Counted from the stretch's first letter, positions 1-9,419 are shown. The stretch: 32,390 nucleotides of DNA from Gammaproteobacteria bacterium (GCA_029941465.1 JAPYQN010000005.1:41330-73719), one strand, 5' to 3'. Notes: generated by a model not told the origin, from the letters alone. Program-made: numbers and translations.

Positions 1-1
1 A

Positions 2-97
2 GAAGATAACACTTGGAATAACGCGGTTGAGGTGGCGATGCAACTTTGGGTTACTACCGTTCAAATAATTTTCAGGGTGATTGAAGCAACTCAATAA
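2..97 (+). CDS. C-terminal fragment of an unidentified protein (…EDNTWNNAVEVAMQLWVTTVQIIFRVIEATQ*), truncated by window edge
   Basis: Open frame from base 2 to TAA at 95-97, convergent with the permease stop at 91; too short to identify. Confidence 0.3.
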   Translation, partial: EDNTWNNAVEVAMQLWVTTVQIIFRVIEATQ

Positions 98-2559
98 TTT
101 CTCAGTGTCAGAATAGCTGGGCTGTATATGGCTTGTCGCACTGCCAACATGCCGGCAACAGCAATTGAGGTTACCCCAACCAAAAAACCACTAATAAATA
201 TAATTGGGTTTGGCGTGTAGTTGAGCTCAAAGATTTGGGTTGATAAAAACCCTGAAAATATCATTGCTGCTGACACAGCAGTGAGCCCTGATAAGACGCC
301 GAGACCTAAAAATTCAGCCGCGACGGTAGCAAAAATTTTTCTTCGTGTTGCCCCCATGGTGTGTATAACTGCGGTTTCCTTTTTACGTTGATCAACGCTT
401 GAAAAAATAGCCGCCACCAAAGTCAGAACTCCAGCAAATAGAGACAAAATAAATATAGCCTGAACAGCGAGTGAAGCGCTGTTGACGATGGCTCTAATTT
501 GTCCGAACGCTGCCTCCAAATCTACACTGGTGACTGTGGGAAAGCGCTCAATAAACTCGTCTGCAACACCAGAATCAGGCGGAATATTAAGACTGGTTAT
601 AAAGGATTGAGGTAAATCTCTGCCTAAAGCAGGTGACAGGATAAAAAAGAAATTTGGGGCAAAGCTTTCCCATTGCACCTCCCTAAAACTGGACACCCTT
701 GCCTCAAAACTCATGCCGCCTGCAGTAAAATTTAAACGATCACCAATAGAAAGATTCATCGAGGTAGCAATACCTTTGTCTACTGAGACAGAGTGGGTGT
801 TGCTGTTGTTTGACCACCATTCCCCTTCAACCACTAAATTATTCTCGGGCAAGGAGTCAAACCAAGTAAGGTTAGCCTCACGATCAATCATATTGTGTGT
901 GTTAATAGACTCACCGGATGATGCAGTCGCCCCAAGCAACCGTCCGCTTATCAATGGAGTAAAAACGATGGGTTGTTCTAATCTATCTTTAAAAAAAGAA
1001 CTAATATCGACAGTCTCATAGTCCTGAATATTAAAAAAGAAGTAATTTGGAGTGTCATCTTTTAGTGTTTCTTTCCATGATTCAATTAAATCAGTGCGTA
1101 TCTCTGTTAGCGCCATAAGAAAAGTAAGTGACAGGCCAAACACAACGATCTGTAGGATGCTGGCATTGCGTCGTCGTGAAATATTTCTAAGGCCCATTCG
1201 CCAGCCTGACCCGGAGACATTACTATAGAGGGATAATAGCCAAATAATAAAGTAGCCCAAAACTGAGAGTATAATAACCAAAACACACATTGCGCCCAGA
1301 ATACTGAGCACTAAATTAACGTCCTCAAGCAACACCAATAAAAACACAGTTAAAGTTAATATCGCCAACGTGTAAATCCCGATGTTGTTTTTAAGCCGAA
1401 AAGTAAAATCATTTCTTAGAATGCGAATGGGTTCTACTTCGCCCAATAACTTTAAATAAGGTGTGGTAGCAGCAAAAACAAGGCTGAATGAGGTTAAAAA
1501 ACCTATAGAGACCGGTTTCAAAGATGCTGGAGGCAAGTCACTGCTAATCAACTCATCTAATAAATTAATTAATAATGATTGAACCAAATACCCGCAACAC
1601 AAACCCACTGAGGTTGCCAGAAATATCATCAATAATAATTGACTGATTTGTGAGCTCAGAATAAATTTTTTTGATGCGCCAAACACCTTCATTAAAGTTG
1701 TGTTTAAAAGATGCCGAGTAGCGTATCGTCTGGCAGCAATCATTGATGAAATAGCTGCTATCACAATCGTAAATAGCCCGGCTAGATTAAAAAAGCGAGT
1801 TGACCGATCTAGCGCTCTGCCTAGTTGGTCGCCAATTTCATCCACCTTTTGAACACGAACTTCTTCAGATAAATCAGCAACAGAATCAAAAAATAAATTG
1901 ATCTGACTCTCGCTACCAGAAAACAGTTGGCGATAAACCACGCGACTACCTGTTTGTATTACGCCCATTGACTTAAGATCAGCAATGTTGGTAATAATCG
2001 TTGGAGAAAATGCTAAAAACCCAACATTACGATCAGGGTAATCATCTAAAATTGCCTCAACCACAAATGAGGTATTGCCAATAACTAGTTGGTCGTTTTG
2101 TTTTAAATTGAGTGCCTCAACCAGTTTTGGCTCAACCCAGATATAGCCTGAGTTTGGCGTTCCTTTTTCATTTGATAAGATCTCACCTTTAAAACTCTTC
2201 AACACCACCTTACCTCTTAAGGGGTAGGTGTTGGTGGTGGCTTTAATGGAGGCAAGTAAATTATCATTATTAGCTAACGCCATACTTAAAAAAGAAACAG
2301 TTTTAGCCACAGCTAGTCCTTGGTTGGTAGCTGATGTTAGATAGCCCTCGGGTAATGGTGAAGTAGATCTAAAAGCCATGTCTGCTGCTAACACCACAGA
2401 GGCTTGTTGCTTAATTGAGGACTGCAGGCGATCACCTAAAAAACTAACGCCAGATATTGCGGTAACTGCTAACACGATTGATGAGAACAGAATAATTAAA
2501 TCTCCGCTTGATAAATCAAACCAGAATTTTTTTAGCCCGTAGTAAAAACCATTCAGCAT
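91..2559 (-). CDS. ybbP: ABC transporter permease, YbbP/FtsX-MacB-like, multi-TM
   Basis: 822 aa ORF with N- and C-terminal TM blocks and large extracytoplasmic domains; overlaps the ABC ATPase gene next to a TesA-like gene, as in the ybbAP-tesA locus. Confidence 0.85.
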   Translation of the reverse strand: MLNGFYYGLKKFWFDLSSGDLIILFSSIVLAVTAISGVSFLGDRLQSSIKQQASVVLAADMAFRSTSPLPEGYLTSATNQGLAVAKTVSFLSMALANNDNLLASIKATTNTYPLRGKVVLKSFKGEILSNEKGTPNSGYIWVEPKLVEALNLKQNDQLVIGNTSFVVEAILDDYPDRNVGFLAFSPTIITNIADLKSMGVIQTGSRVVYRQLFSGSESQINLFFDSVADLSEEVRVQKVDEIGDQLGRALDRSTRFFNLAGLFTIVIAAISSMIAARRYATRHLLNTTLMKVFGASKKFILSSQISQLLLMIFLATSVGLCCGYLVQSLLINLLDELISSDLPPASLKPVSIGFLTSFSLVFAATTPYLKLLGEVEPIRILRNDFTFRLKNNIGIYTLAILTLTVFLLVLLEDVNLVLSILGAMCVLVIILSVLGYFIIWLLSLYSNVSGSGWRMGLRNISRRRNASILQIVVFGLSLTFLMALTEIRTDLIESWKETLKDDTPNYFFFNIQDYETVDISSFFKDRLEQPIVFTPLISGRLLGATASSGESINTHNMIDREANLTWFDSLPENNLVVEGEWWSNNSNTHSVSVDKGIATSMNLSIGDRLNFTAGGMSFEARVSSFREVQWESFAPNFFFILSPALGRDLPQSFITSLNIPPDSGVADEFIERFPTVTSVDLEAAFGQIRAIVNSASLAVQAIFILSLFAGVLTLVAAIFSSVDQRKKETAVIHTMGATRRKIFATVAAEFLGLGVLSGLTAVSAAMIFSGFLSTQIFELNYTPNPIIFISGFLVGVTSIAVAGMLAVRQAIYSPAILTLRNY

Positions 2560-3224
2560 TTAAGACTGCCTTCATCAAGTTCATGCATGGTTTGGCAGTT
2601 TTGTGCTAACAATAAATCATGTGTCACAATTACAATGGTGGTTTGGTATGCATGGTTAATGGAGAACAATAAATCACTAATAATCTCAGTGCTAGCTTTG
2701 TCTAGATTGCCTGTGGGCTCATCAGCAAAAAGAATCTTCGGTTGCTTAACCATGGCTCTAGCTATTGCTACACGTTGTTTTTCTCCCCCTGATAACTGGT
2801 TGGGTAAATGTTTGACGCGTTTCTCAAGACCTATTTGACTAAGCGCTTCCATAGATTTATTCTTGGCGTTTTTATCGCCTAAAATCTCCAGTGGCAACAT
2901 CACATTATCTAGGGCTGAGAGTCTTGGCAGAAGATGAAATGACTGAAACACAAACCCCACATCATTGCTTCTGACTTGCGCCCTTTTATCTTCATTCATT
3001 GTTGTTATCTCATGACCTATGAGCTTAATACGCCCTCTGCTTGGCAAATCAAGACCTGCCATGATCGCTAATAAAGTGGTCTTTCCAGAACCTGATGGGC
3101 CAACAATTGAGGTTACATCACCTGTGTTAATTGTAAGATTTATATCTTTAAGTATTGTCAACACACCTTCGGGACTGTTAACTTCTTTAGTAATGTTTTG
3201 GACTTCTAAAATTGACTCTTTCAC
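2553..3224 (-). CDS. ybbA: ABC transporter ATP-binding protein, YbbA/LolD-like
   Basis: Walker A GPSGSGKTT, signature LSGGEKQR, Walker B ILFADEPTGNLD. Likely GTG start at 3224 (VKESILEVQNITKEV); the track extends to 3302. Confidence 0.88.
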   Translation of the reverse strand: MKESILEVQNITKEVNSPEGVLTILKDINLTINTGDVTSIVGPSGSGKTTLLAIMAGLDLPSRGRIKLIGHEITTMNEDKRAQVRSNDVGFVFQSFHLLPRLSALDNVMLPLEILGDKNAKNKSMEALSQIGLEKRVKHLPNQLSGGEKQRVAIARAMVKQPKILFADEPTGNLDKASTEIISDLLFSINHAYQTTIVIVTHDLLLAQNCQTMHELDEGSLKC

Positions 3225-3852
3225 AAAGCGCTCTTGGTTCTTTGTTGCTATTTTACTCACAGTTATCGCAACAGCAACTTCTGCTTCTGAAGCAATAAGC
3301 ACAAATAAAAAAATACTTGTTTTAGGGGACAGCCTGAGTGCGGGATTGGGAGTCGATTATCAACAATCTTGGCCGCTGCTTTTACAAAAAAGGTTGGACC
3401 AGGGTGCTTACAATTATTCAGTGATCAATGCTGGGATAAGTGGTGACACAACCTCAGGTGGGGTGTCTCGATTACCTAAATTAATTAAATTCTATCAACC
3501 TGAGATTTTAATTTTAGAACTTGGTGGCAATGACGGGCTGAGAGGCACTTCATTAAAGGCTATTGAAAAAAACCTTAGGCACATGATTAATTTAGCACAA
3601 CGCAGCAATATTACTGTGCTGCTAATAGGTGTTCAGCTGCCGCCTAATTACGGGATTGTTTACACAGCGGGTTTTGAAAAAGTTTTTTCCGTCTTGGCAA
3701 AAGAATATAGTCTTAAATTAATCCAAGGGGCCTTAAAGGCGATGGTTAAAGAAGGGTTGATGCAGCCTGATGGGGTTCACCCTAATATTAAAGGTCATAG
3801 AGAAATTGAGAAAATGATTTGGGAACACCTCAGCGCACATCTAAAAAGCTGA
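3193..3852 (+). CDS. tesA: Arylesterase / lysophospholipase L1-like SGNH hydrolase (TesA-like) with signal peptide
   Basis: GDSLSAG block, LGGNDGLRG block, DGVHPN block; hydrophobic leader FFVAILLTVIATATSASEA. Start inferred at ATG 3193. Confidence 0.87.
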   Translation: MFWTSKIDSFTKRSWFFVAILLTVIATATSASEAISTNKKILVLGDSLSAGLGVDYQQSWPLLLQKRLDQGAYNYSVINAGISGDTTSGGVSRLPKLIKFYQPEILILELGGNDGLRGTSLKAIEKNLRHMINLAQRSNITVLLIGVQLPPNYGIVYTAGFEKVFSVLAKEYSLKLIQGALKAMVKEGLMQPDGVHPNIKGHREIEKMIWEHLSAHLKS

Positions 3853-3865
3853 TTAAGTTCAAGGC

Positions 3866-4567
3866 CTAATGAAAAACGGACTCGATGGTTTCCTGAATAT
3901 CTAAAGCTGCTTGCTTGGGGCTATCTGCGTTTTGAATAGGTCTGCCAACAACAATGTGATCTGCGCCCCTTTGAAAAGCCTCTTCAACGGTTACTACTCG
4001 TTTTTGATCGTCTGTTGGTCGATTGTGAACTGGGCGTATACCTGGAGTAACAATTATAAGTTTTTGATCAACCTCGTTTCTTATATGCTCTAACTCCAAG
4101 CCTGAAGCAACAATGCCGTCACACCCTGAGCTAAGAGCCCTTTTGGCTCTAGAGATCACCAACTCTTGGATGTCACATGTAAACCCCATGTCATTAAGAT
4201 CGCCTTGATCTAGGCTGGTAAGCGCTGTAACAGCCAGGACTTTTAAATCACCCTTTTCAGCTGCAGCGGCCTCCATCATGCTTTGGTTGCCGTGTATTGT
4301 TGTAAAATAGGCGCCTCTGTTACTTAAACGTTTGATTGCTTTAGAAACTGTTGCCGGAACATCAAATAACTTTAAATCAACAAAGACTTTCTTGTCTTTT
4401 TTAACCAACCAATCCAGGAGATCAAAATAGTCCCCTGTCATCATTAGCTCCATACCAATTTTATAAAAACTCACCCCATCCCCTAACTCATTCACCAATT
4501 GTTTCGCTCGATCGGCTTCTGGTACATCAAGAGCAACTATTAGGCGGTCTTTATTATCAATGCTCAT
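3866..4567 (-). CDS. pyrF: Orotidine 5'-phosphate decarboxylase
   Basis: DKDRLIVALD start, VDLKLFDVPATV motif, VTPGIRP motif, 233 aa. Confidence 0.95.
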   Translation of the reverse strand: MSIDNKDRLIVALDVPEADRAKQLVNELGDGVSFYKIGMELMMTGDYFDLLDWLVKKDKKVFVDLKLFDVPATVSKAIKRLSNRGAYFTTIHGNQSMMEAAAAEKGDLKVLAVTALTSLDQGDLNDMGFTCDIQELVISRAKRALSSGCDGIVASGLELEHIRNEVDQKLIIVTPGIRPVHNRPTDDQKRVVTVEEAFQRGADHIVVGRPIQNADSPKQAALDIQETIESVFH

Positions 4568-5640
4568 TAAATAACCCCTTTCAATACATCCTCAAGATCT
4601 TGCTCAAGATAATCAGCTGTTAAAAATGCATTGCCAATCTCTTCTAACAACACCAACTGAATCACTCTGTCTTTAACCTTTTTGTCTGCTCTCATGGTAT
4701 CCATAAAATCATTTACATTAATTTTTGGAGGCTCCACCGGTAAGCCTGCTTTTAATAATATATCTTTTACCACCTCAACATCATCTTCTGAGATCAGCGA
4801 CATTTTAGCTGATAATTTAGACGCAAGGACCATGCCGGCTGCAATTGCTTGCCCATGGCTCCACTGGCCATAACCAGCTTGGTTTTCTATAGCGTGGCCA
4901 AAGGTGTGTCCAAAATTAAGGATGGCCCTGATGGATTGTTCTTTTTCATCTTGGGCAACTATTTCAGCTTTTATTTGGCACGACCGTTGCACAGCATGTC
5001 CTAATGAACTCCTATCTTGCTCTAAAATATTAGAAACATTGGATTGCAACCAAACAAAAAAATCACGGTCATAAATAAGGCCGTATTTTATAATTTCAGC
5101 TAACCCATCTGACATCTCTTCTGGGCGGAGGCTAGACAAAAAAGCTGTGTCACAGATAACAGCTGATGGTTGATAAAAGGTGCCAATAAGATTTTTTCCA
5201 AGCCTATGATTGACTCCGGTTTTGCCTCCTACAGAAGCGTCAACTTGGGCGAGTAAGGTTGTTGGTATTTGTATAACATTAACGCCCCTCATAAAAATTG
5301 AAGCAACAAAACCAGTTATATCGCAAACAACTCCACCGCCCAAAGAGATTAATGTTGCGTCTCTACCAAAACCATTCTCAAGCAAGTGATCTATAATTTT
5401 ATGAGCAGTTTTTAATTTCTTCTCTGGCTCTCCATTAGGAAGGATATGGGTAATGACATTCTTATCAGGCAACGCTTTTAAAAGTAGCTCAAGATATAGA
5501 GGAGCCACTACCTCGTCACTGACAATAGCTACATCGGACCCTTTGATTCTTTCAATTAATGATTCGGGTTCTTGGCTAGCACCCTTACCTATATATATTG
5601 GGTAGCTCCTATCGTTTAAATTTACTGTTTCAATGTTCAT
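4567..5640 (-). CDS. aroB: 3-dehydroquinate synthase
   Basis: GGGVVCDITGFVAS, PTTLLAQVDASVGGKTGVN, LNFGHTFGHAIE motifs; next to aroK. Confidence 0.96.
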   Translation of the reverse strand: MNIETVNLNDRSYPIYIGKGASQEPESLIERIKGSDVAIVSDEVVAPLYLELLLKALPDKNVITHILPNGEPEKKLKTAHKIIDHLLENGFGRDATLISLGGGVVCDITGFVASIFMRGVNVIQIPTTLLAQVDASVGGKTGVNHRLGKNLIGTFYQPSAVICDTAFLSSLRPEEMSDGLAEIIKYGLIYDRDFFVWLQSNVSNILEQDRSSLGHAVQRSCQIKAEIVAQDEKEQSIRAILNFGHTFGHAIENQAGYGQWSHGQAIAAGMVLASKLSAKMSLISEDDVEVVKDILLKAGLPVEPPKINVNDFMDTMRADKKVKDRVIQLVLLEEIGNAFLTADYLEQDLEDVLKGVI

Positions 5641-6163
5641 TTATTTTTGAGCTGGCCTCTGTGGCTACTTCTTCTAGTGATTTATTGTCTGTGTTTATTG
5701 TTATGTCTGCTATTTCTTCATAGAGCGGGCCTCTTGTCAACATCAACTCTTGAAGGGTTTTTTTATGTTCTGTGTTTTTCAACAAAGGTCTGTTTTTGCT
5801 GAATGACGTTCTCGCTTCTTGAGACTCAATACTTGTTTCTAAATACACAACCACCCCATGTTTTTTTAAAAGCAGTCTATTCTTGGTTGAAAGAACAATG
5901 CCCCCGCCAGTTGATAAAACAATATTATTTTCAAGAATGCATTCTTTGAGTGTTGCCTCTTCTCTTTTTCTAAACCCAATCTCACCCTCAACATCAAAAA
6001 TATAATTAATATCAACCCCGGTTTTATTAGAGATCTTCACGTCTGTGTCAACAAACTGTTTACCTAGTTTTGCGGATAGTTTTTTTGCTACAGAAGTTTT
6101 ACCGGAACCCATAGGGCCGATTAAAAAAATGTTATTTTTATTTTTAGGCATCGGTATCACCAA
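5630..6163 (-). CDS. aroK: Shikimate kinase
   Basis: P-loop GPMGSGKTSVAKKLS, FVDTD, STGGG motifs; start may be at 6151 (MPKNKNN). Confidence 0.94.
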   Translation of the reverse strand: MVIPMPKNKNNIFLIGPMGSGKTSVAKKLSAKLGKQFVDTDVKISNKTGVDINYIFDVEGEIGFRKREEATLKECILENNIVLSTGGGIVLSTKNRLLLKKHGVVVYLETSIESQEARTSFSKNRPLLKNTEHKKTLQELMLTRGPLYEEIADITINTDNKSLEEVATEASSKINEH

Positions 6164-6216
6164 GCAATAAAACTAAGAATATAATAAGTGAAAAAAGAGA
6201 GTTTAATACAATTATA

Positions 6217-7509
6217 TTAGCGTTGATCAATAGATATATAGTTGCGTCTTTCTTCGCCCAGGTAGAGTTGCCTTGGTCTGCCAATTTTCAATTTCGGTTG
6301 CGCCATCATTTCGCACCAGTGAGTTGCCCAACCGACTGTTCTTGCTAAAGCAAACATTACAGTGAACATTTCTTTGGGTAAGCCCATCGCTTGGTAGATT
6401 ATTCCTGAATAAAAGTCCACGTTAGGGTATAGATTACGCTCAATAAAATATTCATCTTGAAGCGCTATTTGCTCTAACTCTTGTGCAAGCTCAAACATTG
6501 GGTTGTTATTGTTTTCTAACGCATTGAGCACTTTGTGGCATTCTTCTCTAATGATGGTTGCCCGAGGGTCAAAGTTCTTATAAACCCTGTGCCCAAACCC
6601 CATTAACCTAAAACGATCATTCTTATCTTTAGCCTTCGCAATGTATTTTGAAATGTTCTCTTTACTCTCAATTTCACCAAACATTTTAACAACTGCTTCA
6701 TTAGCACCACCATGTGCAGGGCCCCACAAAGCTGCTACGCCTGCTGCTATTGCAGCATAGGGATTGGTTCCCGAACTGCCTGCCAACCTTACAGATGAGG
6801 TGCTGCAGTTTTGTTCATGGTCAGCATGTAGAACCAACAAAATATCTAAGGCTTTTGCAAAAACTGGGTTGATTTCGTAATTTGTATCGCCGCCGAAAAA
6901 TAATCTTAATATATTCTCTGCGTATGTCAGGTCTTCATCATATTGACCCATGTTGGTATGGTTTCTATGGTTGAAAATATTAGCCACTAATATTGGTGTT
7001 TTTCCCAAAACATTGAAGAAAAACTCTTTTTGGTGCTTGTAATTTTTAACATCTATACCCTCATGATAAAGACTTGAGAGTGACGCAATTGATGTGGTTA
7101 ACATTGCCATAGGGTGAGCGCTCTCATCAAAACCCTGAAAGAGTGTTTTTGTTTGTTCTGGCAAGATCATATTAGCCTTAACTTGTGATCTAAATTCTTG
7201 TAAATTGTTTACGCTTGGAAGCTCGCCATTAAATAATAAGTAAGCAACCTCTAAATAGGTGCTTTTAGCAGCAAGCTGCTCAATAGGGTAGCCTCTGTAT
7301 TCTAATATCCCCTCATCACCATCAATATAGGTCACATGGCTTACACAACTGGCAGTGGTGGAATAAGCTGGGTCAAAGGTAAAAAGCCCAGTCTCCTTAT
7401 AAAGGTTTTTTAAATCAACAACACTTGGGCCGACACTTGCCTCTTTTATATCAAGCTCGATTGAGCTCGAGTCACTTGTTAAATTGACACTTTTATTTTT
7501 TGATGACAC
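6217..7509 (-). CDS. gltA: Citrate synthase (type II, hexameric family)
   Basis: LHADHEQNCSTSSVRLAGSSGTNPYAAIAAGVAALWGPAHGGANEAV and MGFGHRVYKNFDPRA motifs. Confidence 0.97.
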   Translation of the reverse strand: MSSKNKSVNLTSDSSSIELDIKEASVGPSVVDLKNLYKETGLFTFDPAYSTTASCVSHVTYIDGDEGILEYRGYPIEQLAAKSTYLEVAYLLFNGELPSVNNLQEFRSQVKANMILPEQTKTLFQGFDESAHPMAMLTTSIASLSSLYHEGIDVKNYKHQKEFFFNVLGKTPILVANIFNHRNHTNMGQYDEDLTYAENILRLFFGGDTNYEINPVFAKALDILLVLHADHEQNCSTSSVRLAGSSGTNPYAAIAAGVAALWGPAHGGANEAVVKMFGEIESKENISKYIAKAKDKNDRFRLMGFGHRVYKNFDPRATIIREECHKVLNALENNNNPMFELAQELEQIALQDEYFIERNLYPNVDFYSGIIYQAMGLPKEMFTVMFALARTVGWATHWCEMMAQPKLKIGRPRQLYLGEERRNYISIDQR

Positions 7510-7528
7510 TAATAATAAATATTAAAAA

Positions 7529-7735
7529 TTAAGACTGGATACCAAAACGTTTTCTAAACTTATCAACCCGTCCTGCCGTGTCTACAATTTTCTGTTGGCC
7601 TGTATAAAAAGGATGGCAAGCAGAACAAACCTCAATAGATAAATCAGAGAGTAAAGTTGATTTTGTGACAAACGAATTGCCGCAAGAACAAGTTACCTTA
7701 ATCTCTTTATAATCTGGATGTGTTTCTTTTTTCAC
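7529..7735 (-). CDS. rpmE: 50S ribosomal protein L31, zinc-binding (four-Cys) type
   Basis: [22 protein letters not shown]…[29 protein letters not shown]. Confidence 0.96.
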   Translation of the reverse strand: MKKETHPDYKEIKVTCSCGNSFVTKSTLLSDLSIEVCSACHPFYTGQQKIVDTAGRVDKFRKRFGIQS

Positions 7736-7762
7736 GTGTTTCTTTGTTAGGTTTATTAATTA

Positions 7763-8008
7763 TATCTTATTGTATAAGCCCAAATATTTTTTGGGATGCA
7801 AGCATAACGACTTGTTAAGATATTTTCAAGAAAATTAGAACTATTCTATGTAAATGTTATCCACAAAATCTGTGGATAACTTTGTGGATATTCTTGAAAA
7901 ACAAACCAATAAGTTAACAATACTTGAAAACCTTTGAATTGTATAAAAAATAGACAGTTTTTGATATTTTCTATGTACTTCATATATTTATAAGGCTATC
8001 TTATTGTA
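7763..8008. repeat. 12-bp direct repeat TATCTTATTGTA (7763-7774 and 7997-8008) bracketing the DnaA-box cluster
   Basis: Exact repeat read from sequence; related TATCTTTATTTAT at 8081-8093. Confidence 0.7.
7857..7891. promoter_or_regulatory. Cluster of three DnaA boxes: TTATCCACA (7857-7865), TGTGGATAA (7871-7879), TGTGGATAT (7883-7891)
   Basis: Two perfect TTATCCACA boxes as a 9-bp inverted repeat with 5-nt spacer; third box one mismatch in ATATCCACA orientation, 3 nt away. Confidence 0.8.
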
Positions 8009-8061
8009 ATATATTTGAAATGAACTCTAATTACTTAATAAAAAATCAATGAATTTTTTTC

Positions 8062-8070
8062 TGTGAATAA
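8062..8070 (-). promoter_or_regulatory. Fourth DnaA box: TGTGAATAA (revcomp TTATTCACA)
   Basis: Exact match to TTATNCACA in the same gap. Confidence 0.6.
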
Positions 8071-8140
8071 TTGACAGTTTTATCTTTATTTATAAATTAG
8101 GCAAATTCATTAATGATCAATACTTTAACGAAGTTTTTGT

Positions 8141-8743
8141 TCAATCTTTGAGTTTTATTATATGTTCTTTTAAGGCTGTTAAAGCCAAAGCCCTATGGCT
8201 AACTTTGTTTTTTTCTTTATCAGAAAGTTCAGCTGAAGATTTTCCAATAACGGGGTCAAAAAACAACGGGTCATAACCAAAACCATTGCTTCCTTTAGGG
8301 TTATTTAAAATTACCCCTTCCCAAGTCCCCCTAAAGGTATGGATTTGATTATTATGTTCTTTGTCAATTAATGCGATGACGCATTCAAATCTAGCGCCTC
8401 TTGCTTCTTTATTAAGATGTGACATGTTTTTAAGTAGCGCTATATTGTTGTTTGAATCGTTTGCATTCTCACCGCTATAGCGTGCTGAAAAAACCCCAGG
8501 CTCACCATTTAAAGCATCAACAACTAACCCAGAATCATCGGCTATTGTTGTTATGCCAGTTGCCTCAAAGACACCGGTTGCTTTAATTATAGCGTTTTCC
8601 TTGAAACTTAACCCTGTTTCAAGAATGGGTTTTATCTTGTAATCGGACTGTTTTACAATTTTATAGTCTGAACCTAATATTGCTTTTACTTCAAAAATTT
8701 TATGTTGGTTGTTTGAAGCAAGTATTAGTGTTTTGTTTTTCAT
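8141..8743 (-). CDS. rdgB: RdgB/HAM1 family XTP/dITP diphosphatase
   Basis: LILASNNQHKIFEVKAIL, ADDSGLVVDALNGEPGVFSARYSGENA, GFGYDPLFF motifs. Confidence 0.95.
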   Translation of the reverse strand: MKNKTLILASNNQHKIFEVKAILGSDYKIVKQSDYKIKPILETGLSFKENAIIKATGVFEATGITTIADDSGLVVDALNGEPGVFSARYSGENANDSNNNIALLKNMSHLNKEARGARFECVIALIDKEHNNQIHTFRGTWEGVILNNPKGSNGFGYDPLFFDPVIGKSSAELSDKEKNKVSHRALALTALKEHIIKLKD

Positions 8744-8801
8744 TTTATTTTTAAAAAACTTTTAGGGGAATTAAATAAAGCATTATATATTTATTATACT
8801 A

Positions 8802-9419
8802 ATGAATAATAACACTCCCCATCTAGTTGTCATTTCAGCCCCTTCAGGCACCGGAAAAACAACCCTTGTAAGAGCGCTTCTTGCTAGCAACAGCAATATG
8901 GTTGCTTCTGTTTCTTATACAACTAGAACTAAAAGAGCAAATGAACTAGATGGTGAAGACTATAATTTTGTTACCAATGATGTTTTTGAATCTATGATTG
9001 CAAACGGGGACCTTTTAGAATACGCAAAAGTCTTCGGCAACCATTATGGAACACCAAAAAAAGATGTTAATGAGCAGTTAAGTTCTGGGCATAATGTTAT
9101 TTTAGAAATTGACTGGCAAGGCGCAATACAGGTAAAACAAAAAGTCGCTGATTGTTTGTTGCTGTTTATATTACCCCCTTCAAAAAACGAATTGATGAGC
9201 CGGTTACAAAAAAGAGGCACTGACTCAAATGAGCAAATTAAAATGAGGTTTGATGAAGCGCTTAATGATATTAAGCAATTTGAGCATTTTGATCGGGTGT
9301 TTGTTAACCAAGATATTAACGTCACTGTAAATGAAATATTGGCCTATATTGAAAAGCCTAACTTAAACAAAACCAGGCTGCCTGAAGATGTTTTATCAAT
9401 AATTAAGGGTTTTCAGTAA
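8802..9419 (+). CDS. gmk: Guanylate kinase
   Basis: VVISAPSGTGKTTLVRALL, SVSYTTRTKRANELDGEDYNFV motifs. Confidence 0.96.
   Translation: MNNNTPHLVVISAPSGTGKTTLVRALLASNSNMVASVSYTTRTKRANELDGEDYNFVTNDVFESMIANGDLLEYAKVFGNHYGTPKKDVNEQLSSGHNVILEIDWQGAIQVKQKVADCLLLFILPPSKNELMSRLQKRGTDSNEQIKMRFDEALNDIKQFEHFDRVFVNQDINVTVNEILAYIEKPNLNKTRLPEDVLSIIKGFQ

Larger units (their letters stand above)
7736..8140. other. Candidate replication origin (oriC-like): AT-rich non-coding gap with a DnaA-box cluster
   Basis: No convincing ORF; four DnaA-box matches at 7857, 7871, 7883 and 8062; hand-counted 34 G/C of 180 in 7921-8100; AT-rich direct repeats. Confidence 0.6.

Noticed and set aside
713-1021. ORF 102 aa on + inside ybbP
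   Set aside because: Antisense to a well-supported coding gene, no recognisable domain; the same applies to most short antisense or out-of-frame ORFs in the track (e.g. 9044-9325 -, 11227-11421 -, 22268-22594 +, 24411-24788 -, 27646-28011 -).
7779-7795. Inverted repeat CCCAAA-TATTT-TTTGGG as a transcription terminator
   Set aside because: Only 6-bp stem, no adjacent T-tract on the relevant side, and it lies upstream of rpmE within the oriC-like gap; left as possible origin or leader structure.
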